This document shows positions 29,863 to 37,457 of a stretch of DNA of 64,000 nucleotides, one piece after another. Where the stretch lies: contig LTDK01000144.1 of the NCBI GenBank assembly GCA_001642415.1, positions 1 to 64,000 of the forward strand, written 5' to 3'. A program made the translations under genes and the position numbers. The stretch is from Nematocida ironsii (taxonomy: Eukaryota > Microsporidia). The notes beneath the pieces were generated by a model. It had not been told where the DNA came from. It made no database searches and saw nothing but the letters and a program-made list of their open reading frames with translations. Each line of letters opens with the position of its first letter. The first letter of the stretch is position 1.

Positions 29863-30186
29863 TTATACATTATGTAATAATATTTGTGAATATTCATTGT
29901 ATAAGTTTATAATAATTCTGTAATATTCTTTTGTTATTTGTGTGATGGTTTCAGTATAATTATTGAATGTATCTGGTACTGTCATTGGTGATGTACGTAA
30001 TAATCTACTAATACATAAGAAATAATTATAAGATAGTGATGATACAGTTGTAAAATACTTTATGATCATTGTATAATTAGTTTTAACATAATTATTAAAT
30101 AATGGTGATTGTGTTATAAGTAAATTAATTATTACCAAAACAGTCAAAAGTAATGCGCGTAGTTTCTTACTTTTACTACTAGCCAT
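29863..30186 (-). CDS. Small hypothetical protein with N-terminal membrane segment, 107 aa
   Basis: MASSKSKKLRA is followed by the hydrophobic LLLTVLVIINLLI (residues ~12-24). This is either a signal peptide or an N-terminal anchor for a ~80-residue Tyr/Asn/Ile-rich domain. The stop lies inside a TACACATTATG-like repeat word. I do not recognise it. The divergent arrangement with the Tim-like gene (160 bp spacer) argues that it is expressed, but its short length leaves doubt. Confidence 0.5.
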   Translation of the reverse strand: MASSKSKKLRALLLTVLVIINLLITQSPLFNNYVKTNYTMIIKYFTTVSSLSYNYFLCISRLLRTSPMTVPDTFNNYTETITQITKEYYRIIINLYNEYSQILLHNV

Positions 30187-30346
30187 AAAAAATTTTATTA
30201 TACTATATTTATATTATATATTATACTATGTGTAATATATAATACTTATTATACTATGTGTAATAATTTATATTATATGTGATAATCAATATAACCCGAT
30301 ATAATCCTAACTATAAATATAAAATATTTTATTATAATTTATTTTT
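30187..30346. promoter_or_regulatory. Short bidirectional spacer with ATAACCCGATATAA word
   Basis: The 160 bp between two divergent genes contains two palindromic-word copies and ATAACCCGATATAATCCTA at 30291-30309. That is the same word found in tandem at 24044 and 44284. It lies 38-56 bp upstream of the ATG at 30347, a plausible promoter position. Function is inferred. Confidence 0.4.
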
Positions 30347-30706
30347 ATGCACGCAGAGAGGAACAAAAAAAGAGAATTATTAAGCCGAGTAGTTCTAGGG
30401 GCAGTAACCGGGTCAGTGATCGGCTTAACAGTAGGAATTATATCCAAGGGAATCAACAGGAACAGTTCTATATCACAGAAAGTAACTGATACAATGATAA
30501 TAGGAGGTACATACGCTATAATGGACAATTTAGTATCTAAGTACAACATAAACCAAGCGTATAGACCAATACTTTCTGGTTTAATAGCAGGAAGTCTTGG
30601 TTCAAGAGGGAATACTTTTTCTATTATAACAACATCTGTAATAACAGCCACAGCAGCATACACATTAGAAAACACGAATATTATTTATAACACAAATATT
30701 GAATAA
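30347..30706 (+). CDS. Tim17/Tim22/Tim23-family-like protein, 119 aa
   Basis: Short Gly-rich hydrophobic segments are spaced as in the Tim17/22/23 translocase family: GAVTGSVIGLTVGIIS, then GGTYAIMDNLVSKY, then RPILSGLIAGSLGSRGN, then SVITATAAYTL. The third matches the family's N-x-x-(A/S)G-x-x-(A/T)G segment that follows a short charged loop. Such proteins insert carrier proteins into the inner membrane of mitochondria, and in microsporidia they would act in the mitosome. The length is short but within reach of reduced microsporidian versions. The call rests on spacing and glycines, so another small four-span protein is possible. Confidence 0.5.
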   Translation: MHAERNKKRELLSRVVLGAVTGSVIGLTVGIISKGINRNSSISQKVTDTMIIGGTYAIMDNLVSKYNINQAYRPILSGLIAGSLGSRGNTFSIITTSVITATAAYTLENTNIIYNTNIE

Positions 30707-31101
30707 TAATATATAATACACATATAGTAATAAATAATAATATAATATATACTATAACTTATTACACATTGTATACTAATTATTACACATTATACATAAC
30801 TTATTACACAATGTATACTAATTACTATTACTTATTACACAATGTATACTAATTACTATAACTTACTATTACTTATTACACAATGTATACTAATTAATAT
30901 AACTTACTATTACTTATTACACAATGTATACTAATTACTATAACTTATTATTACTTATTACACATTATAACATAACTTATTACGCTATTACTACTATTTA
31001 TTATAACTTATTACACCATATTTACTAATTATTATCACTTACTATTACTTATTACACAATGTATACTAATTGTACATAACTTATTACACATAATATATTT
31101 G
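30707..31101. repeat. Array of TTATTACACAATGTATACTAATTACTA units
   Basis: About 390 bp of near-tandem units built from ACTTATTACACAATGTATAC and TAATTACTATAACTTA, at least seven copies with point changes. They are variants of the ACACA-N-TGTGT word. No coding potential. Confidence 0.8.
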
Positions 31102-31425
31102 TGGTGTCACCACTCAAGCACGCAGGCTCTAGACTGATCCTTCAATACGCCTCTGCGTGCGATAATCCTGCCTTGATAAAAGACCAGGATCTACAAATCA
31201 CAGATCAACTTCAGACTATATAAGTAGCACGCACTCAAATAAATATGGGACACCCACGGGAAACAAATACTACATGGCCCAGTACCAATAATACCACAAG
31301 GATTCCGCGTTCACACACATCCCGATATTCTAATAATCATAATAAAGAGTATTCCATAACCCTATCTCTATCTAGCTTAGACTATTTTATCCAGGTGATT
31401 AAAGTATCTCCCCATGAGTACGTCA
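31102..31425 (+). repeat. Copy 1 of a ~325 bp dispersed element (TGGT...GTCA)
   Basis: This begins TGGTGTCACCACT and ends ATGAGTACGTCA. It shares those ends, and scattered internal words in the same order (AAAAG-C--G-AT, CAGACTAT, CTAATAAT-ATAATAAA, TTCCATA, TCTC--GCT), with a 326 bp stretch at 35360. It is also hairpin-rich: GTGGTG/CACCAC, CACGCAG/CTGCGTG and ATCCTG/CAGGAT. A solo-LTR-like element would have TG...CA ends like this, but I see no target-site duplication. A conserved small RNA is the alternative. The last ~12 bp plus CTCTATATAT is duplicated just downstream (31440-31460). Confidence 0.5.
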
Positions 31426-31882
31426 CTCTATATATACTCTGAGTACGTCACTCTATATATCCTCATGAGTGGTTGCATATTCTCTGAATTTCTAATTATA
31501 TTTCTATGTGAATAATTATTATATCTAAATTATAAATAAATATGCAATTTAAAATTATTTCAATAGAAATAACCCGAAATATAAAGATATAGTTAGTAAT
31601 TCTTTACTATTTTGATATAAAAACAGTCTATATAGTATTATTATTGAGTATATAGTTAATATATACATATAGAAATAGAATACTATAAATATGGCATATA
31701 CCCATACTAACAACCTCATACTATTCTCTATTACTAACGAATTAATTCAAAATAAAACTTTATTGTCCAATTTATTAATGTATATCCATATTGGCAATAT
31801 TTTATAGTTTATCAATGACTGACTATCTTAAATATATGTCTCATTATAATATAGTTAATAATAATCATAATTTCAGATTATT
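31426..31882. other. AT-rich spacer downstream of element copy 1
   Basis: It contains the second copy of GAGTACGTCACTCTATATAT and a TAACCCGA word at 31570-31577. No gene is seen up to the 3' end of family A member 4. Confidence 0.4.
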
Positions 31883-34800
31883 TCAGGTCATATATGATTT
31901 GATCCGATCACTTAAAATTTGTCCATACATATATATAACACATTTAAATATATGCTGTTCCCTACGCGAATTATTTGGACAGAATATATGTTTTTTCTTT
32001 TTCAGACACTCAATTACACTAATTCCTGAAAATAAATTATAATTCAATGTAATATGCATATTGCTATAACACTCTGCATAAACATATAATTTATCATATA
32101 AATGTTTTACATATTGATCTACATCTAATTCATCATCAAAAATAGCAGATCCCATTAAATGAAATATAAAATTAATGTATAAACTAAGATTAATATGCTC
32201 TATAACGTATATAATCTTATCAATATACTCAATAGTTCTATATTCATCTGTTAGGCAACGCATTATAAGAAGTTTTACTTCTTTAGATAGCTTATTCATA
32301 ATAATATCAATAAAATGTATTACATGCAAATTATTCATATTTAGATAGTTTAGTATAATATTCCATAATTTCTCTGGATTTTTTTCAGTAGCTAAAAAAA
32401 TAAGTATGTCTTCTATGTCCATATACTCAATTTTAGAATAATTGAGAAGTTTTTCTTTATCTATTCCCATGCATATACTTGGATATATAATATGTGAATT
32501 GGTAATTTTAATAATCGATAGGATTCTTTTCTGTGTAAATTCATCTTCTGAGTCTATACTTCTAAATAATGCATGAATAACTTCTAAACTATAATGATCT
32601 TCATCGAATTGTTTAGAGTAAGCAGAAAAAAGCAGATTTCTGGCCAGAGTAAATCTTTCTCTATTGTAATCTAGCTTTCTAGATATAAACAATTGTGCTA
32701 TAGACACACAATTTTTACCCATACCTTCTACATTCATACTTGCCACACATGCATTTAATTCCTGGAATGTGCTAATAAAACCTGTAATGCGATTGGATCG
32801 GTACAAATTATTAAATAAGTAAGATGCACAAATGTATTGTTCTGATATTGGCTCGCCTAAGAGATTCCTAGAGTTTCGTATTTCACCAGATAATTGCGCA
32901 GTATTTATGGTTAAAAAGTTGCTTTCATTATTTTGGATTATAAAATCTGTATAATTTGGCATAATTGAAAGATCCACATATATATATAGGAACGAACCAA
33001 CTACTTTGACTTTAATTCTAATATTAACAAATATATCCCATTTATCTGCTATGGTTTTATCTGCGGTTATTTCGTTAGTAAATTCTATTTCTAATTCCTT
33101 ATTTACCGAGAGTTTGTTAAAGAGCTCTACTATATATTTTTTTAAGTCTTCGGTATGTGACCTTATTGATTTAGTTAGGTCTTTCTTGTCTTGCTTATAT
33201 TTATTTTTTATAGCTTCTTCTATTTGTTCCTCACTCATATCTTTGTTTTTATTCCTTAAATCCTCTTTATACTTCTGATTCTCTTTATCCCCATCGTCTA
33301 GAATTCCTTTTAATTTTTCAATAGTATTTTCTGTGTTTACACAAGGTACAGACACTCCTGTAATATGTTCAATAATGGACAGCATATTCATTAGTCCGAA
33401 GTCAACCTGGTTTCTATTTGGTTTAATATACCTTATGTTTGGGTCAGATAAACGCGCCACAACTCTGTTCCAATCAGCATGTACAGCTTTTGTTGCCTTT
33501 TTAAACATATACTTGTACTTCTGGAAAAACTCTATTAGTTGCTTAGATTCATACTTTGGTTCTTTTTCAAGTATATATGCTTGTTTGTATTTGTCATAAA
33601 AAAATATACAAAACAGACCAAGCAGCGCTGTATCCATGTAATTAACAAATGTCGGTAAATAATTGTAGTCTTCTTCACAGTATATGGGCGTATCTTTATA
33701 AATAGCTAAATTTAGTGCATTTGCTGACAAAGATCTTAAATCAAGTGGGTTTGGGTTGTAGATATGTGGGTCTGTAGTAGGCAATAGCTGCCACTGCCCT
33801 GAGAATGGAAGAATTTTATTCTTGTTTAATTCCCTATAAAGTCTAAACATACGCTTTATATATTCCTCTCCATTGCCTTCTAATTGCTTACTTCTGGATA
33901 TAAAGCACTTATTAAATATTTTATTTAAAAGTTCTGCTTCTTCTTCATTCTGGTTATTTTCGCTTATTACTGTATCTAAAGACTGTTCTAATAAAACATG
34001 AAGTTCTTGTGCCAACAGCATCAAGTCATCAATACTTGTTATATATTCATATATAAACATTTGTATAAGAAATCCTGGACCAAATGCAAACCTGCCCGTT
34101 TCAAAATCCATAGTAGTTCTTGCTTGCACAAAATTCTGTTTTGGTATAACCCGATTGGTCCGGCTGTCTATGAAGAATTTTATCACCTGATATGCATTTT
34201 TTGGAACACTTAGCTTATAATAAGATGAGTCCTGAGAATCACTTGCCTCTGACTCTATATTAGCATCTACTGGAATTCTAAAGTACTCCCCCTTTTCATT
34301 TGGTGAGCTTAGCACAATCATCTTCCTTGATTCTTTTTTTTCAATTACAAGAGGCACATATGCCCTCTCTGACAAAACAAGCAGGGCAGCAAGAAGTTTA
34401 TATTTATAATCTTTCATGCCTGGGTGGTTTAAAAATACATAGAATGAGTTCTTTTCCTTTGTATATACTGACAAATACTCATCCTCTGATGGGAATAGAA
34501 TATGCATTGCTTTCTCATATTCTTTAAGATATGTGTTTATATTTGGGGGAGGCTTTATGTCCTCATCTTTTGTAGACACATTGCATTTTTCGGATTCATC
34601 TATGTGCTGGTTTATAGCATATTGTGTTGAAGAATTTTGGAGGTTTTCACTGTCGATAATAGGCCGGGCATGCCAGAAAAGGCGTAATTTTCTTAAAATT
34701 CCTACTTGATCATGACAGAACCCTGAAAATGGTGAAATAATCCCGTTTAGATATATGCTTATCTCTTCACCTTTACTGTTGATGATTTTACTGTTTTTTA

Positions 34801-34972
34801 TTTCTTCTATAGTCTCTAATATGTCTGCCTTACAGCGTATACACTGATATAAAACTGCTAAATATAATGTGATATACCAAACTTTGTATTTTTTGCTATA
34901 TTTTCTTGTAGTACATGGTTTCTTTTCTTCTATTTTCATTTCTTTATATGTTATCATTTTATCTGTACTCAT
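31883..34972 (-). CDS. Secreted or membrane-anchored large-gene-family protein (family A, member 4), 1029 aa
   Basis: A ~29-residue Lys-rich N-terminus precedes a hydrophobic segment (VWYITLYLAVLYQCIRC, ~residues 29-46), so the protein has either a long signal peptide or a type II anchor. Family motifs are SPFSGFCHDQVGILRKLRLF near residue 80, LFPSEDEYLSVYT near 165, LAALLVLSERAYVPL near 195, and HADWNRVVARL near 497 with NIRYIKPNRN and GLMNMLSIIEHITG. It is then followed by a Lys/Glu-rich insertion (~residues 565-620). It is the most diverged of the four copies in the LSERAYVPL motif. Its C-terminal ~350 residues are helical and hydrophobic-patterned. It is flanked on both sides by related ~325 bp elements in the same orientation, which could promote duplication or loss by recombination. 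Confidence 0.85.
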   Translation of the reverse strand: MSTDKMITYKEMKIEEKKPCTTRKYSKKYKVWYITLYLAVLYQCIRCKADILETIEEIKNSKIINSKGEEISIYLNGIISPFSGFCHDQVGILRKLRLFWHARPIIDSENLQNSSTQYAINQHIDESEKCNVSTKDEDIKPPPNINTYLKEYEKAMHILFPSEDEYLSVYTKEKNSFYVFLNHPGMKDYKYKLLAALLVLSERAYVPLVIEKKESRKMIVLSSPNEKGEYFRIPVDANIESEASDSQDSSYYKLSVPKNAYQVIKFFIDSRTNRVIPKQNFVQARTTMDFETGRFAFGPGFLIQMFIYEYITSIDDLMLLAQELHVLLEQSLDTVISENNQNEEEAELLNKIFNKCFISRSKQLEGNGEEYIKRMFRLYRELNKNKILPFSGQWQLLPTTDPHIYNPNPLDLRSLSANALNLAIYKDTPIYCEEDYNYLPTFVNYMDTALLGLFCIFFYDKYKQAYILEKEPKYESKQLIEFFQKYKYMFKKATKAVHADWNRVVARLSDPNIRYIKPNRNQVDFGLMNMLSIIEHITGVSVPCVNTENTIEKLKGILDDGDKENQKYKEDLRNKNKDMSEEQIEEAIKNKYKQDKKDLTKSIRSHTEDLKKYIVELFNKLSVNKELEIEFTNEITADKTIADKWDIFVNIRIKVKVVGSFLYIYVDLSIMPNYTDFIIQNNESNFLTINTAQLSGEIRNSRNLLGEPISEQYICASYLFNNLYRSNRITGFISTFQELNACVASMNVEGMGKNCVSIAQLFISRKLDYNRERFTLARNLLFSAYSKQFDEDHYSLEVIHALFRSIDSEDEFTQKRILSIIKITNSHIIYPSICMGIDKEKLLNYSKIEYMDIEDILIFLATEKNPEKLWNIILNYLNMNNLHVIHFIDIIMNKLSKEVKLLIMRCLTDEYRTIEYIDKIIYVIEHINLSLYINFIFHLMGSAIFDDELDVDQYVKHLYDKLYVYAECYSNMHITLNYNLFSGISVIECLKKKKHIFCPNNSRREQHIFKCVIYMYGQILSDRIKSYMT

Positions 34973-35359
34973 TCTAATAATTACTTTTAATTATGTTAAT
35001 TTTCTATTTATAGTTAATATTACTAATTATTAAATTATAAAAATTATAAAAAATAGAATTATTCTTTTAAATATTATTTAGACCCACTAATTATATTATT
35101 GGTTTTTCATGTACATATAGATTCTATATTTATTTAGGGGTAACAGGAGAACCCTCAATGATATTAATACAGTATTCTATTCTATGCTAAGGATAGGCTC
35201 TAATTAATATTTATGAGTTAATTAAACATATATTATTATTTCCATATGTGGTTAACAAATTAAACTAATATAAATTTTTATTAGACTAATTATTAATATA
35301 ATATTCATATTATTAACAGTGAATATAAAAGTGTAATTATTCATCCTTTACAAAAATTA
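34973..35359. other. AT-rich spacer upstream of family A member 4
   Basis: 387 bp with short frames only. TATTATT-type runs and one CCC-containing tract near 35138-35155 are present. It should contain the promoter of the minus-strand family A gene. No RNA gene is visible. Confidence 0.4.
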
Positions 35360-35685
35360 TGGTAACACCACTACTCATACGAGAGTATTGAGAGAGATTT
35401 ATCTGCACGCCAGCACATGTGATGAATCTGTCAAAGTAAAAGGCTGGAATATCTAAATTAGTATATCTACAGACTATTTACGCCCTTTCTAATTTATAGA
35501 AAGACTCAGAGAAGCATTTATGGCTTAACTTCTGCACCAGGTCTAACATAACTGCACCATAGAGTTTCATGTTTGTACAGGCTTAAGCCGCTTCCTAATA
35601 ATAATAAATACCTCTTCCATACACTTTCTTCTCTCTTGGCTACACGGCAGTGTGATGTAGTGTTTTACTCCTCATGAGTACGTCA
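35360..35685 (+). repeat. Copy 2 of the ~325 bp dispersed element
   Basis: This begins TGGTAACACCACT and ends ATGAGTACGTCA, and is 326 bp long against 324 bp for copy 1. Internal blocks match in order: AAAAGGCTGGAAT versus AAAAGACCAGGAT, CAGACTATTTA versus CAGACTATATA, and CTAATAATAATAAATA followed by CTTCCATA. It has a local bulged hairpin (CTCATAC with GTATTGAG). Flanking bases show no exact duplication. Confidence 0.5.
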
Positions 35686-36338
35686 ATAATAAAATAATAA
35701 TTCTGTACATTAATAATATTTTTACTATACAATTTATTTTAAATTTATTTTATTCACAGTATAATAAAGCATAATATAATATAGTATAATATAGCATAAT
35801 ATAATATAGTACAATATAGCATAATAAAGCATACACACAGTATAATATAGCATAATATAGACTGGCAGTGAAATACTTGTTATTTATTTTAGATCATACA
35901 CAGACAAAGCTAAATAGAGTTAATGATTATACACTAATTATACACTAATTATACACTGTATATATACATGGCTATTTATAAGATATTATTTATCCCTGTT
36001 GGTTTTGGATAGTTAGATTCAGAATAGTAATGTTTAGTATGTGATATTAATATATGGTTATCCATTATTCATGATAGTAATAAGTGTGTTGCTATCATAC
36101 ATAATCAGAATTAAAACTATATAAGAGTTTTTGTATGTCTAAGCCTTACAGGAAAAAACAGTTACTATAACTTATTATTACTTATTACACATTATACTAT
36201 TACTTATTACACATTATACATTACTTATTACACATTATACATTACTTATTACACATTATACATTACTTATTACACATTATAACATTACTTATTACACTAT
36301 GTGTACTATATATTATTTATTATACTATATGTATTATA
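35686..36338. repeat. Microsatellite-like spacer and 21 bp tandem repeats
   Basis: From about 35755 to 35870 the DNA is built of TATAATATAGCATAATATAG words. At 35930-35960 TATACACTAAT is repeated three times. From about 36165 to 36300 a 21 bp unit CATTACTTATTACACATTATA occurs about five times, running up to the 3' end of the Rab gene. No gene or RNA is supported between them. Confidence 0.65.
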
Positions 36339-36944
36339 TTATAAGCATAAACATCTCTTACTATTATCTGTCTCTATAGTAAATTCTGGTATGTTCTGTT
36401 CTGGTTCTGTGGAATTCTTTATGGTTTCACTTATCTCCTCTACTAATTTACTTATCCCTTCTGTTGTAATTGAACATGTCTCAATATATCTAGCATTATA
36501 CTTCTTCATTTTCTCTTTTATCTCCTCTTCACTCGGTGCATTATCTCTATTTTTTAATAAATCTAATTTATTACCTATAATTAAAATATTTAAATTATTA
36601 GAATTATTTTTTAGTACAAAATCAGTGATCCACCCATCAATCCTGTTAAATGTGTCTATCCTGGTTAAATCAAACATAATTATAGCCATGAATGAGTCTC
36701 TTGTATAATTAGGTATAAGGGATCTGAACCTTTCTTGGCCTGCTGTGTCCCATAATTGTAGATTTACTGTTTTACCAGCAATTTCTGTTTTTTGTGCAAA
36801 GAAATCCACTCCAATTGTGGGGTGGTAATCTTTTGTCTCTGTGCTGAATACGTATTTAGTGATTAAGGTGGTTTTACCCACTGCTGTATCACCCAGGAAC
36901 ACTATTTTATACTTTGGGAGGACTTCTCTCTTTGCTGTCTTCAT
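36339..36944 (-). CDS. YPT6: Rab6/Ypt6-like small GTPase, 201 aa
   Basis: A Ras-superfamily GTPase of vesicle traffic, closest by eye to Rab6/Ypt6, which acts in retrograde transport to the Golgi. Visible motifs are GDTAVGKTT (P-loop), TIGVDFF (switch I), WDTAGQERFRSLIPNY (switch II; the RSLIPNY extension is Rab6-like), GNKLD (G4), and a degenerate TCS in the G5 position. The C-terminus KRCLCL offers cysteines for prenylation. The frame is open two codons further to a TTG, but the first ATG is at 36944 (MKTAKREVL), which I use. The 3' side abuts a tandem repeat. Substrate compartment is inferred from family. Confidence 0.85.
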   Translation of the reverse strand: MKTAKREVLPKYKIVFLGDTAVGKTTLITKYVFSTETKDYHPTIGVDFFAQKTEIAGKTVNLQLWDTAGQERFRSLIPNYTRDSFMAIIMFDLTRIDTFNRIDGWITDFVLKNNSNNLNILIIGNKLDLLKNRDNAPSEEEIKEKMKKYNARYIETCSITTEGISKLVEEISETIKNSTEPEQNIPEFTIETDNSKRCLCL

Positions 36945-37457
36945 ACACAAAAGAAATTTATAATATAAATATAAACAGAATATAATACATAATACATAAT
37001 AAATAATAAAATATATTAATAATACAGTAATAAATAATAATTAGTAATAAATGTGTAATAAGTAATATACAATGTGTAATAAGTTATGTTATATTGTGTA
37101 ATAAATTATAGTAATTAGTATACAATGTGTAATAAGTTATGTTATAATGTGTAATAAATTATAGTAAATAATAGTAGTTATTAGTCAATGTGTAATATGT
37201 ATTATTTATTATATACTGTGTAATATGTATTATTTATTATATATTGTGTAATAAGTTATGTTATAATGTGTAATATGTATTATTTATTAGTCAATGTGTA
37301 ATATGTATTATTTATTATATACTGTGTAATAAGTTATGTTATATATTATATTATTATTTATTACTCTATTACTACTATATATTATTATATATTATACTAT
37401 GTCTATTATATATTACTTATTACTGTATTAGTAATAATTCTTGTTTTATTTTTTTTT
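36945..37457. repeat. Array of AATGTGTAATAAGTTATGTTAT units between Rab6 and SCY1-like genes
   Basis: About 500 bp of divergent spacer made of imperfect repeats. Copies of ATGTGTAATAARTTATG and TGTGTAATATGTATTATTTATTA alternate ten or more times. A run of T residues ends directly at the ATG at 37458. No gene. The two promoters must lie inside or beside these repeats. Confidence 0.8.

Noticed and set aside
31102..31425. Confirmed solo LTR
   Set aside because: TG...CA ends and matching lengths fit, but flanking bases show no target-site duplication at either copy, so I keep it as an unclassified repeat.
31245..31442. 65-codon plus-strand frame with an upstream TATATAA
   Set aside because: It lies inside the ~325 bp element copy 1; the corresponding part of copy 2 does not obviously keep a frame, so coding is not supported.
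36165..36300. Regular 21 bp repeats that could be mistaken for a CRISPR-like array
   Set aside because: Units are contiguous without unique spacers, are variants of the local AT-rich word, and the genome is eukaryotic.
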